A stretch of DNA of 64,000 nt from Cocleimonas sp. (GTDB lineage: Bacteria; Pseudomonadota; Gammaproteobacteria; Thiotrichales; Thiotrichaceae): contig JAKIUW010000003.1 of NCBI GenBank assembly GCA_021647365.1, forward strand, positions 71,220-135,219, in the 5' to 3' direction. Of this stretch, positions 42,639-51,629 are shown piece by piece. The notes under the pieces were generated by a model. It saw nothing but the letters and a program-made list of their open reading frames with translations, had not been told where the DNA came from and ran no database searches. The first letter of the stretch is position 1; every line of letters starts with the position of its first letter. The translations under genes were made by a program, and so were the position numbers.

Positions 42639-43406
42639 ATGACAGACGCACAAGCAAACACGAACGAAGAATTCGCTATTCAATTAATCAATATGAATAA
42701 ATGGTACGGCGATTTTCATGTACTCAAAGATATTAACCTGAATGTAAAAGAAGGTGAAAGAATCGTTATCTGTGGCCCATCAGGCTCAGGAAAATCGACG
42801 GTTATTCGTTGCATCAATCACCTAGAAGAGCATCAAAAAGGTCAAATTTTGGTTCATGGTGAGGAGATCACAGGCGATGTGAAACAACTTGAACGCTTGC
42901 GTACCGATGTGGGTATGTGTTTTCAGCACTTCAACTTATTCCCTCATCTAAGCATTTTGGATAATCTTACACTAGCACCAATCTGGGTAAAGAAAGTACC
43001 AAAAGCGGAAGCGGAAGCGACTGCAATGAAGTACCTTGAACGTGTAAAGATTCCAGATCAGGCACTAAAATTTCCAGGTCAGCTATCAGGCGGTCAGCAA
43101 CAACGTGTCGCAATAGCACGAAGCCTATGTATGGACCCTAAAATCATGTTGTTTGATGAACCAACCTCAGCACTTGACCCAGAGATGATTTCAGAAGTAT
43201 TGGACGTAATGATTGAACTAGCCAACGAAGGCGGCATGACGATGCTTTGTGTAACGCATGAAATGGGCTTTGCAAAGAAAGTTGCTGACCGTGTTATCTT
43301 TATGGATGCAGGGCAAATTATTGAAGAAAATATACCCGAAGAGTTTTTTAATAATCCTCAGTCTGAGCGTACTCAATTATTCTTGAGCCAGATTATTGAT
43401 CATTAA
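42639..43406 (+). CDS. aapP: General L-amino acid ABC transporter ATP-binding protein AapP
   Basis: 255 residues. Walker A GPSGSGKST, Q-loop MCFQHFNLFPH, signature LSGGQQQR and Walker B IMLFDEPTSALDP. It drives amino-acid uptake by AapQM. It is the last gene of the cluster, ended by the hairpin at 43430-43456. Confidence 0.94.
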   Translation: MTDAQANTNEEFAIQLINMNKWYGDFHVLKDINLNVKEGERIVICGPSGSGKSTVIRCINHLEEHQKGQILVHGEEITGDVKQLERLRTDVGMCFQHFNLFPHLSILDNLTLAPIWVKKVPKAEAEATAMKYLERVKIPDQALKFPGQLSGGQQQRVAIARSLCMDPKIMLFDEPTSALDPEMISEVLDVMIELANEGGMTMLCVTHEMGFAKKVADRVIFMDAGQIIEENIPEEFFNNPQSERTQLFLSQIIDH

Positions 43407-43429
43407 TATTTCAGCTTAATGGATAATAT

Positions 43430-43456
43430 AAAAAACCACCTTGAGGTGGTTTTTTA
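43430..43456. terminator. Rho-independent terminator after aapP (bidirectional)
   Basis: AAAAAACCACC, TTGA, GGTGGTTTTTT, 23 bases after the aapP stop and also facing the convergent GNAT gene. Confidence 0.9.
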
Positions 43457-43499
43457 TTGCCAGAAATAAGCTCCACTGGAATGCAGAAAGTATCAATAT

Positions 43500-43922
43500 T
43501 TAAGACAATATCATTTCCATTTCTACATGCTGTAAACCTGCATCCATAAAGGCTTCGCCACAAGTTTTGAAGCCGAGCTTCTCATAAAAAGATTTTGCAG
43601 GTAATTGCGAGCCTAAATAAACCCGTTTATAACCTCGCTCCTTTGCCACCGTGATTAACGCATCCATCACCATCGCACCCACACCTTCTTTTCTAGCGTA
43701 TTTTAATACAGCTATACGCCCAATATGCCCATCTTTTAGTATTCGCCCTGTGCCGGTGCTTACATCATCTGCGATGACTAAAACGTGTGTCGCAACCTCA
43801 TCTAAACCATCAAAATCTAATTTACTGTCTATTCCTTGTTCATCGATAAAAACAGCTGTTCTGATGTGGATTATATCGGGCCCATATTCCTTATCAAATT
43901 CCACAATCAGCGAGCGCATCAA
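43500..43922 (-). CDS. GNAT-family N-acetyltransferase
   Basis: 140 residues. GNAT core with IGRIAVLKYARKEGVGAMVM (acetyl-CoA pyrophosphate loop) and SFYEKLGFKTCGEAF. The family pattern F-I-D-E-Q-G near residue 28 is shared with ElaA/Acetyltransf_10-type proteins. The substrate is unknown. The start overlaps the stop of the upstream EamA gene by 4 bases (ATGA), so both are one operon. Confidence 0.82.
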   Translation of the reverse strand: MMRSLIVEFDKEYGPDIIHIRTAVFIDEQGIDSKLDFDGLDEVATHVLVIADDVSTGTGRILKDGHIGRIAVLKYARKEGVGAMVMDALITVAKERGYKRVYLGSQLPAKSFYEKLGFKTCGEAFMDAGLQHVEMEMILS

Positions 43923-44800
43923 GAAGCTTCCTTTTTATTCACCAAATAGATTCCCGAAATCACCAGTGCCGCACCCATTGCTAATATCAATGTAAACTTT
44001 TCATCCAAAATTAACCATGCCCAAAATACCGCACTCACTGGCATAAAATATACGAACACAGCAGCTTTGGCTGCGCCGAGTTCTTTTACACCATCTTGAA
44101 ACCACACAAAACTAAGTACCGTAGCAAGTAAAGCGAGATAGAGCAGATGCAAGCCTGCATTCATGGATAATGTTTTCGTTGCCGTAAATAAGTCAGCATT
44201 TAAAGCCGCAAAAAATAGTATTACTGTGCCGATACTGCTTGCGTAGGCTATTGTTGCAAGAGATGAGAGCTTGTCGCTCATAAATCGTCCAATCAAGGTG
44301 TAAGTAGCCCAGCTAAATGCGGAGCCAATGAATGCCAATTCACCTTTACCGATTCCATCGTCTACCAAGCTTGAAAAATCGCCTTTAGTAATAATCAAAA
44401 TTGCACCAGTAATACAAAGTAAAAATCCAAACACGCGTATGAAAGTGAAGCGTTCTTTAAAAATAAAAGCAGCACCTAATGCGATCAATATGGGATTGAT
44501 CGTTGCAGTAATTAAACTGCCTCGCCCAGCTTCGGTATGCACCAAGCCATAGAAGAAAAATAGATTATACAGTGCAACACCCGTTAACCCCATTCCGAAC
44601 AGAAAAAGGAATTGTTTTTTGTTTACTCGAGGAAAACGCCCTTTTTTGAAGTAAAGCAGAGCTAGCAAAAAAGAGGATGCTAATAAGAATCGTAAAAAAG
44701 CAGAGACAGCAGGATCAAGCTCATTACCAAGCAAACGTGCCGAGGTAAATGTTCCACCCCATACGAGCATGGCAAACAATAATTTAAAGTAGATTGCCAT
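43919..44800 (-). CDS. EamA/DMT-family inner-membrane transporter
   Basis: 293 residues with ten hydrophobic helices in two EamA repeats (FAMLVWGGTFTSARLLG at the start; LLATVLSFVWFQDGVKELG in the second). Such proteins export amino acids or small metabolites; the substrate cannot be read from sequence. Start ATG 44800; the GNAT gene is coupled downstream. Confidence 0.85.
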   Translation of the reverse strand: MAIYFKLLFAMLVWGGTFTSARLLGNELDPAVSAFLRFLLASSFLLALLYFKKGRFPRVNKKQFLFLFGMGLTGVALYNLFFFYGLVHTEAGRGSLITATINPILIALGAAFIFKERFTFIRVFGFLLCITGAILIITKGDFSSLVDDGIGKGELAFIGSAFSWATYTLIGRFMSDKLSSLATIAYASSIGTVILFFAALNADLFTATKTLSMNAGLHLLYLALLATVLSFVWFQDGVKELGAAKAAVFVYFMPVSAVFWAWLILDEKFTLILAMGAALVISGIYLVNKKEAS

Positions 44801-45012
44801 TGTGTTTCAGCCTGAACCAATGAATTGAAATGGGGTACTTGAAAGTATAGCCGAGAGCATAAGGAAAAATACAGCTATAAGCATCATACGATCTACTTAT
44901 TTGTAATAAAGCATCCCATGATCTATATATATGTATGCATTAGTAATACTAATATGCAGGGTTCTTCAGCGAGGGAGAACACCAAGAAACTTATTAAAAA
45001 AGGAGATTTATC

Positions 45013-46524
45013 ATGTCACACGCTCATGGTGTTAGTTTTGATGTTGTCGCCCCAAGATCTAAATTCTATCAAGGACCATTCGGTCGAATATGTGGTGATT
45101 TACCGCCGTGGTCACCTCCCCATCTTGACCGCTTTAATAATGAGACACAAATTACAGCTCACTTTTTGGATATTGCAAATGATATGGTTGAAGTTCCGGG
45201 AAAATCCCCAACAGAAATTGCAGCTGACAATACATTAACAAATGATCTTGAACAGCAGTTTGGCTCAAAAATACCAGCAGGATATACATATTTTGGGCAG
45301 TTCATTGATCACGATATCACATTTGATCCTGCATCATCATTAATGCGCCAAAATGACCCTAATGGATTATTAAATCATAGGACTCCACGACTAGATCTAG
45401 ATAATATCTATGGGAAGGGTCACGGTCAAAGTCCGTATCTTTATGATGACGATGACCCTGATAAAATGTTGATTGGCCAGATTCCAAATACTAACCTGCG
45501 AGACTTACCTCGTAACTCACAAGGAAGGGCTTTAATCGGTGATATGAGAAATGATGAGAACAGCATGGTCTCACAATTACAGCTGGCTTTTTTGCTATCA
45601 CACAATACTTTAGTGGATAGAGCGCGAGCACAGAATGTCGCAGAACCTTTTGAAGCAGCCCGAAAGACTCTACGTTGGCTCTATCAGTATATTGTTTGGA
45701 ATGATTTTATCGTTCGTATAGCTAATGACGAAATCCAAAAGTGCGCCTTGAATTTAAAAAAGGCTTGTGGAGGTCGATCTGTTTGGGATATGGGATTAAG
45801 CGATATTTTTAAATGGAAAAATCAACCCTATATGCCTGTAGAATTTGCAGTAGCAGCGTACCGTTTTGGGCACTCCATGGTGCGTAACGGTTACCAGACG
45901 AATAACCCTCATCGTGGTTTTGGTAATTTTGCGCCTATATTCGATAATAATGGTAGTGATGACTTACGAGGCTTCAACACAATGAATAAAAGCAACGTTA
46001 TCCAATGGGACTGGTTTCTTGAAATGACGACTTCATCGGGGCCATTTCCACAGCGAGCAAGGAAAATAGATACTAAGTTAAGTAATTCACTGGCATCCTT
46101 ACCCATAGAAGGCCCTGGTTCAGCGATGAATATACTAGCATTTAGAAACCTAGTGAGAGGGTGGCGTTTTGAACTGCCATCAGGCTCAGATATCGCACGT
46201 AAGTTTTGCATTAAACCAACAGCAATAGATCCTGAACGAGATTCACTTTGGTACTATATTTTGCAAGAAGCTGAAAACATACCCGGTGCCAACAAAGGGC
46301 AAATGTTAGGGAAGTTAGGGTCAACAATAGTATGTGCAACGTTTGCAGGTTTACTTAAAGGGGATCCACTTTCATGGCTAAATTTAGACCCATGTTGGAC
46401 TCCAGATGAAGACCCACTCCTTGAAGAGGGTGATAAGATCGATGCTGGTGATTGGACATTGGCTTCAATTATTCGTTTATCAGGGTTGCCTGTAGATGCT
46501 GATGATATAACTGCTCAGACGTAA
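45013..46524 (+). CDS. Animal-type haem peroxidase domain protein
   Basis: 503 residues. Sequence blocks of the animal peroxidase superfamily (peroxidase-cyclooxygenase) are clear: GYTYFGQFIDHDITFDP with the distal His, RTPRLDLDNIYG with a calcium-binding-like segment, and AVAAYRFGHSMVRNGY with the proximal His. AAGGAG precedes ATG 45013. No signal peptide is visible, so it is either cytoplasmic or leaves by a C-terminal route; no type I secretion repeats are seen. It would oxidise halides, thiocyanate or organic substrates with H2O2. Rare in gammaproteobacteria. Monocistronic. Confidence 0.85.
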   Translation: MSHAHGVSFDVVAPRSKFYQGPFGRICGDLPPWSPPHLDRFNNETQITAHFLDIANDMVEVPGKSPTEIAADNTLTNDLEQQFGSKIPAGYTYFGQFIDHDITFDPASSLMRQNDPNGLLNHRTPRLDLDNIYGKGHGQSPYLYDDDDPDKMLIGQIPNTNLRDLPRNSQGRALIGDMRNDENSMVSQLQLAFLLSHNTLVDRARAQNVAEPFEAARKTLRWLYQYIVWNDFIVRIANDEIQKCALNLKKACGGRSVWDMGLSDIFKWKNQPYMPVEFAVAAYRFGHSMVRNGYQTNNPHRGFGNFAPIFDNNGSDDLRGFNTMNKSNVIQWDWFLEMTTSSGPFPQRARKIDTKLSNSLASLPIEGPGSAMNILAFRNLVRGWRFELPSGSDIARKFCIKPTAIDPERDSLWYYILQEAENIPGANKGQMLGKLGSTIVCATFAGLLKGDPLSWLNLDPCWTPDEDPLLEEGDKIDAGDWTLASIIRLSGLPVDADDITAQT

Positions 46525-46538
46525 TAATTGATAGCTAT

Positions 46539-46604
46539 AAGCACACCCCCCCACTTTTACACGATGTTTATATAAACATCGTGTAAAAGTGGGGGGGTGT
46601 GCTT
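46539..46604. repeat. Palindromic element, longest perfect copy, A/A type
   Basis: 66-base perfect palindrome with no spacer. The arm is AAGCACA, C7, ACTTTTACACGATGTTTAT and the other arm is its exact complement. ACACG replaces the usual ACATG in one arm and CGTGT replaces CATGT in the other. It lies between the convergent peroxidase and dxs genes. Confidence 0.96.
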
Positions 46605-46614
46605 CATATATAAT

Positions 46615-48480
46615 TTAAGCAACAGATATAGTTGAAACAGTTTCTTCACGCTGATTGACTTGTCTTACGATACCAGCGGCGGTTAGATTGATTTCTTCCA
46701 ACTGCTGTTCACGTGTGGCATGTTCGATATAACAATCGGGTATACCTAAGTTAGTTGTTGATATTTGAATATCTTCTTTACTCAAAAACTCATTTACTGC
46801 GCTACCTGCACCCCCTTGAATGGCGTTATCTTCAAGTGTTACGATGCGCTGATATGAGGCTGAAATTGTGCGAATCAATGCTTCATCGATGGGTTTAACA
46901 AAACGCATATTCACCAACGTTGCATTAAGCTCATCTGCCGCTTGCATTGCTTCGGATAATAAAGAACCAAATAATAAAATGGCAATTCCCGTGCCTTCAC
47001 GAATGATTTCACCTTTACCAATTTCAAGCGCGACCATCTCTTCTTGTGGCTCAATGCCTACGCCTTTACCGCGTGGATAACGCACTGCCGTCGGGCAATC
47101 TTGTTGATAAGCCGTGTAGAGCATTTGGCGACATTCATTCTCTTCCGTTGGCGCCATAACAATCATATTAGGAATGCAACGCAGATAAGATAGATCGTAA
47201 TTTCCTGAATGCGTTGGCCCATCAGAGCCAACTAAACCCGCTCGATCAATGGCAAATACAACAGGCAGGTTTTGTAATGCCACATCATGAATCAACTGAT
47301 CATAAGCGCGCTGTAAAAATGTAGAATAAATTGCCACCACAGGCTTTAAGCCTTCACACGCCATGCCAGCGGCTAGCGTTACCGCATGTTGTTCTGCAAT
47401 TGCCACATCGTAGTAACGCTCAGGAAATTTCTCAGAGAATTCAACCAAGCCAGAACCCTCGCGCATGGCAGGTGTGATGCCGACCAACTTTTCATCTTGC
47501 GCCGCCATATCACAAATCCACTGCCCAAATACTTGCGTATAAGTTGGCGTACTGACTGCTTTAGATTTGCTTACGCCCTTCTTTAGATTAAATCCAGAAA
47601 CGGCATGGTATTCAATCGGATCTTTTTCTGCTGGTTCATAACCTTTGCCTTTTTGAGTCACTATATGCAAAAATTTTGGCTCATTGATGTCTTTTATATT
47701 GCCAAGAATTTTGACCAACTCAATAACATCATGCCCATCGACAGGGCCGTAATACACGAAACCCATTTCTTCAAATAGCGTTGCCGCTGGCATGATCATG
47801 CCTTTTGTATGTTCTTCCGCTCTTCGTGCAAAGCGTTTCATTACAGGTGTTTTAGACAGCATTTTTTTACTATTCTCACGCATGGTGGAATAAAAACGAC
47901 CCGATAATAAACGCGCTAGGTATTTGCTTAGTCCGCCTACATTAGGGGAAATCGACATGTCGTTATCATTCAAAACAACCAGCATTTCAGTATCAATATC
48001 ACCGGCATGATTGAGTGCTTCATACGCCAGACCTGCTGTCATTGCACCGTCGCCTATTACGGCGATTGCATGACGATCTATTTTTTGCTGTTTTGCCGCT
48101 AACGCCATGCCGAGCGCAGCACTGATTGAGGTGCTTGAATGGCCTACACCAAAAGTATCGTATTCGCTTTCTTCACGCCGTGGAAATCCACACAAGCCAT
48201 CTTTTTTCTTTATAGAACCCAGTTCTTTTCGACGACCTGTGAGCAACTTATGTACATAAGCCTGATGCCCCACATCCCAGACCAACTTATCGTTAGGCGT
48301 ATCGTAAACATAATGTAGCGCAACCGTTAATTCTAGCGCGCCCAAGCCCGATGCCAAATGTCCGCCAGATACCGAAACCGATTGCAGTAAATACTCGCGC
48401 ACCTCTTCACAAAAAGCAGGAAGCTCTTCAACGCTTAATGCTTTTAATTGTTTCGGTGTATGAATATTATCTAATAACAT
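46615..48480 (-). CDS. dxs: 1-deoxy-D-xylulose-5-phosphate synthase
   Basis: 621 residues, normal size. Thiamine-diphosphate motif GDGAMTAGLAYEALNHAG ... NDNDMSISPNVG, transketolase central region with the catalytic Glu in DVAIAEQHAV, and a C-terminal transketolase domain. It makes DXP from pyruvate and glyceraldehyde-3-phosphate, the first step of the MEP isoprenoid pathway. Last gene of xseB-ispA-dxs. Confidence 0.96.
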   Translation of the reverse strand: MLLDNIHTPKQLKALSVEELPAFCEEVREYLLQSVSVSGGHLASGLGALELTVALHYVYDTPNDKLVWDVGHQAYVHKLLTGRRKELGSIKKKDGLCGFPRREESEYDTFGVGHSSTSISAALGMALAAKQQKIDRHAIAVIGDGAMTAGLAYEALNHAGDIDTEMLVVLNDNDMSISPNVGGLSKYLARLLSGRFYSTMRENSKKMLSKTPVMKRFARRAEEHTKGMIMPAATLFEEMGFVYYGPVDGHDVIELVKILGNIKDINEPKFLHIVTQKGKGYEPAEKDPIEYHAVSGFNLKKGVSKSKAVSTPTYTQVFGQWICDMAAQDEKLVGITPAMREGSGLVEFSEKFPERYYDVAIAEQHAVTLAAGMACEGLKPVVAIYSTFLQRAYDQLIHDVALQNLPVVFAIDRAGLVGSDGPTHSGNYDLSYLRCIPNMIVMAPTEENECRQMLYTAYQQDCPTAVRYPRGKGVGIEPQEEMVALEIGKGEIIREGTGIAILLFGSLLSEAMQAADELNATLVNMRFVKPIDEALIRTISASYQRIVTLEDNAIQGGAGSAVNEFLSKEDIQISTTNLGIPDCYIEHATREQQLEEINLTAAGIVRQVNQREETVSTISVA

Positions 48481-48512
48481 TGTCTATTTCTAATCTATGT
48501 TTATCTGATCAG

Positions 48513-49400
48513 CTAAGCAATTCGCTTGACTATAAATCCTGCAATTTCTCGTAATAAATCAGCTTCTTTCCCAAAGCTCTCTAGTGAATTTAGTGCTTTT
48601 TGGTGCAATTGATAAAGTTTTTCTTTTGCCGAGTCCATTCCTAAGATGGATGGATAGGTTGGCTTATCTGCCGCGCTATCCGCACCTTGTTGCTTGCCCA
48701 AGGTTTCAGTATCACTTTGGATATCCAAAATATCATCACGCACCTGAAATGCTAAACCAATAGCATCCGCATATTCTGCTAAGTTCTCACGTTGTGATAA
48801 CAAAACATCATCATCTGTATTATTGCAGTATGTTGCCATTAATACACTCGCTTTTATCAATGCGCCTGTTTTATGGTTGTGCATGGTTTCTAGCTGACTT
48901 TCTGTTAATGCTTGTCCAATCGCGCCCAGATCAATCATTTGTCCCTTAACCATACCACTAGCGCCCGATGCGGTTGTGAGCGTATGGAGTATTTTTAATT
49001 GATTTTTAGCGGATATTCCGTGCAGTGGCTGTGACAGAATTTCAAATGCCAGCGTTTGCAAAGCATCGCCCGCTAGCACCGCTGTCGCTTCATCAAAAGC
49101 GATGTGCGAAGTCGGCTTACCACGGCGTAAGTCATCATCATCCATGCAAGGCAAATCATCGTGTATGAGTGAATATGCATGAATAAGCTCAATGGCGGCG
49201 GCAGGCTTATCTAAAAAGTCGGCATCAATGCCCAGCGCTTCACCCGCAGCATAAACCAATAAAGGACGCACTCGTTTGCCACCACCCAAAACGGAATAGC
49301 GCATAGCTTCATGTAATTTTTGGGTGCTTGTTTCTGCGTTTGGGAGTATTGCATCTAACACAGTCTCAATGCGATGCTGGTAGGTTTCTTGAGGTTTCAT
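48513..49400 (-). CDS. ispA: Geranylgeranyl/farnesyl diphosphate synthase (IspA-type)
   Basis: 295 residues from ATG 49400 (MKPQETYQHRIE); the earlier in-frame start would overlap xseB by more than 30 bases. The first Asp-rich motif is DDLPCMDDDDLRRG and the second is DDILD. It condenses isopentenyl and dimethylallyl diphosphate to farnesyl diphosphate for quinones and undecaprenyl phosphate. Middle of the xseB-ispA-dxs operon. Confidence 0.94.
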   Translation of the reverse strand: MKPQETYQHRIETVLDAILPNAETSTQKLHEAMRYSVLGGGKRVRPLLVYAAGEALGIDADFLDKPAAAIELIHAYSLIHDDLPCMDDDDLRRGKPTSHIAFDEATAVLAGDALQTLAFEILSQPLHGISAKNQLKILHTLTTASGASGMVKGQMIDLGAIGQALTESQLETMHNHKTGALIKASVLMATYCNNTDDDVLLSQRENLAEYADAIGLAFQVRDDILDIQSDTETLGKQQGADSAADKPTYPSILGMDSAKEKLYQLHQKALNSLESFGKEADLLREIAGFIVKRIA

Positions 49401-49419
49401 TATCGTATTATTGGTTATT

Positions 49420-49665
49420 TTATTCGGGAATATGAAAGTCTTCTTCGTTGTCAATCGTGTTGCTGTTTAAAGAATCTGTCAAAATCTTTACGCGCTGTTC
49501 TGCCTCGGTGAGTGCTTTTTGACAGGTACGGCTTAACTTTATGCCTTGCTCAAACTGCTTTAGCGACTCTTCAAGAGAGAGATTTCCTGTTTCTATCTGT
49601 GCAACAAGCGCTTCCAGCTCTGTCATCGCGGTTTCAAAATCAGGGGTTTGGGATTTCTTTGTCAT
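49420..49665 (-). CDS. xseB: Exodeoxyribonuclease VII small subunit
   Basis: 81 residues with the XseB pattern FETAMTELEALVAQIETGNL then SLEESLKQFEQGIKLSR and a final coiled coil. It pairs with XseA (not in the window) for single-strand DNA degradation. First gene of xseB-ispA-dxs, as in many bacteria. Confidence 0.93.
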   Translation of the reverse strand: MTKKSQTPDFETAMTELEALVAQIETGNLSLEESLKQFEQGIKLSRTCQKALTEAEQRVKILTDSLNSNTIDNEEDFHIPE

Positions 49666-49884
49666 AGGGTGATATTGTTACTTCAAACATATAAAAGCAA
49701 GGGGAACTTGCGCGATAAATTAGATTCTATTAATATCCCGTTTCGTTCAAAAATACTGGGTTCTTTTTATGTTAGATTTTCGCTTTGGTTTACCAATGTT
49801 ACTAGTGACTGCCATGATAGCTTTTGCATGGTTAAGTTTTTTCTCTGTCGTATTTATTCTGTAGTAACAATTAGAAAATTCCAT

Positions 49885-49918
49885 AAAAAAAGGCTGACAA
49901 TGTTGTCAGCCTTTTTTT
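49885..49918. terminator. Rho-independent terminator after the periplasmic rhodanese gene
   Basis: AAAAAAAGGCTGACAA, TG, TTGTCAGCCTTTTTTT. U-runs on both strands. Ends the minus-strand transcript of the rhodanese gene. Confidence 0.9.
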
Positions 49919-49944
49919 ATGCTTATTAAAAGCTTAAGCGATCA

Positions 49945-50655
49945 TTACTTAACAGTAGTTAAGCCTAGTATCGCCCAAGACTGCATACCATCACGGTAGT
50001 ATTTAATCTTTTCAGCAGGGTAGCCGAACTTCAATAAAGCAGCCATACTTGCAGGTGATTGACCACACCACATACCGTTACAGAACATAACTAATGTTTT
50101 AGCTTTTGAGAAGTCGAAAGCTTTAGATGTATCTCCAGCAGCAATTGCCTCATCAACATCAACATCATCCATGCCTTTTGTTACGGTTACACCAAATTTA
50201 TCAGCCATAACTTTCATAATGCCTTCCGTTGTAGCACCTTTCTTAGGTGTTAGCTCAGTCCATGAGATATTAATAGCACTTGGAATAGTTCCTTTAGCAA
50301 CCCAGTCAGGTGTACGAGAATCAACAAGAACGATGCTCTTGTCGCCATCACTCATTTTCTTTGCGTAATTGATAACCTCTACTTCACCAATAGTTTCAAC
50401 ACCTGGTGCAAAAACCATAGGTTGAATACAGAACGGTGGGCATGGACGTGATGTTTTTGCAAACGCAGGAATAACTACCGCAGAGTTATCTGGGTTACGT
50501 TTGATTTCTACATCTTTGCCGTTGTGCTTAACCGTTACACTTGATATTTTTGGTGTAATGCCAACAGGCTTGCCTGCTTTTGCTTGAGCAGTTGTCGTTG
50601 CCAGTGTTAAACCTGCCATTACGGTTAATGTTGTTAATATTTTAGCTAATGTCAT
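49945..50655 (-). CDS. Periplasmic rhodanese-domain protein with two-cysteine loop
   Basis: 236 residues. The signal peptide ends at TTAQAKA. An N-terminal segment (about 25-95) contains PCPPFCIQPM, a second cysteine pair. A rhodanese domain follows (about 100-235) with the loop CNGMWCGQSPAS. The loop has Cys-x4-Cys and lacks the basic residues of thiosulfate sulfurtransferases, suggesting redox or persulfide handling rather than classical cyanide rhodanese activity. A Sox-linked role is plausible, but it is far from the sox cluster. AGGAGG lies before ATG 50655. Confidence 0.82.
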   Translation of the reverse strand: MTLAKILTTLTVMAGLTLATTTAQAKAGKPVGITPKISSVTVKHNGKDVEIKRNPDNSAVVIPAFAKTSRPCPPFCIQPMVFAPGVETIGEVEVINYAKKMSDGDKSIVLVDSRTPDWVAKGTIPSAINISWTELTPKKGATTEGIMKVMADKFGVTVTKGMDDVDVDEAIAAGDTSKAFDFSKAKTLVMFCNGMWCGQSPASMAALLKFGYPAEKIKYYRDGMQSWAILGLTTVK

Positions 50656-50769
50656 AAAATTCTCCTCCTAGAGATTTTTCGGGTAGTAATAGGCATTATT
50701 GCCCTTCGTTGTTATAAAAAATTATAAAACCGAGTATTTGTTTTTTAAAATTTAATTTATTATTAGATT

Positions 50770-50943
50770 TTAGTCGCAATCAGGCTCTTCATCCTCAGCG
50801 TCTTCTTTCTTTTTTTCATCTGTTGTTTCTACTTTTGCCGTATCTTCTGCTGCTGCTTGTGTATCCGTTGCAGCATACACAGGTGTTGACGCTGCTAACA
50901 TGTAAATAAGCAGCATAGACATTAAGGAAATCACTTTTTTCAT
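50770..50943 (-). CDS. Small acidic secreted protein, 57 residues
   Basis: ATG 50943 opens a frame of 57 codons. A signal peptide (MKKVISLMSMLLIYMLAAS...VYA) is followed by an acidic, Ala/Glu/Asp/Lys-rich mature part of about 33 residues ending EDEEPDCD. It has one Cys near the C-terminus. No family recognised. It precedes the periplasmic rhodanese gene on the same strand; a functional link is only suggested by position. Confidence 0.6.
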   Translation of the reverse strand: MKKVISLMSMLLIYMLAASTPVYAATDTQAAAEDTAKVETTDEKKKEDAEDEEPDCD

Positions 50944-51080
50944 AAAAATATCTTATATGTATTATTCATTGGGTGTCTATAAATAGCATAACTATATGAA
51001 TTTTTCAAGTAAAATTGATATATATCAATTAATTAAGGCGAGCCTTATATACTTATATTGAAATAAAATAAAGTAATAAC

Positions 51081-51518
51081 CTACTTTTGAATCCAAAAAG
51101 TAACAGGACCATCGTTGCATAAACTCACCTGCATATCCGCCCCAAACTCGCCTGTTTCAACGGAGCTTACCAATTCGCGTGCTTGTTCTACAAAATAGTC
51201 ATAATACAACTGACCTTCTTTAGGCGACGCTGCAGATGCAAAACTTGGACGTGTGCCTTTTTGAGTATTCGCAGGTAAGGTGAATTGAGGAACGACTAGT
51301 AGTTCTCCGTTAAAATTTAAAAGTGAAACATTCATTTTGCCATCTTCATCTGCAAAAATTCGGAAGTTAATGACTTTGTTTAATAGGTCGTCTGCATTTT
51401 TATGTGTATCACCTTTCTCTACGCCCAGCAGTAGAAGGATTCCTTCGCCGGTTTTACCGATTGTTTCATCACCAACGGTTACATTGGCATGGGTGACGCG
51501 CTGGATTAATGCAATCAT
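51081..51518 (-). CDS. dtd: D-aminoacyl-tRNA deacylase
   Basis: 145 residues, normal length. MIALIQRVTHANVTV at the start, the active-site motif VVPQFTL (SQxxL-type) and the C-terminal GPVTF motif. It removes D-amino acids (and glycine) from mischarged tRNA as a homodimer. A mixed palindromic element lies directly upstream. Confidence 0.95.
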   Translation of the reverse strand: MIALIQRVTHANVTVGDETIGKTGEGILLLLGVEKGDTHKNADDLLNKVINFRIFADEDGKMNVSLLNFNGELLVVPQFTLPANTQKGTRPSFASAASPKEGQLYYDYFVEQARELVSSVETGEFGADMQVSLCNDGPVTFWIQK

Positions 51519-51545
51519 TTGTACTCTCGGTTATGACTATAAAGC

Positions 51546-51620
51546 AAAGCACACCCCCCTAGTTTTACATGAAGCTTTTTATAAACAGAAACTCCATGTG
51601 AAAGTAGGGGGGTGTGCTTT
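51546..51620. repeat. Palindromic element, imperfect full copy
   Basis: Left arm AAAGCACA, C6, TAGTTTTACATGAAG, a 20-base loop, right arm CTCCATGTGAAAGTAG, G6, TGTGCTTT. The right arm has point changes (GTGAAAGT). Between dtd and pip, both on the minus strand. Confidence 0.93.
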
Positions 51621-51629
51621 CTATAAGGT

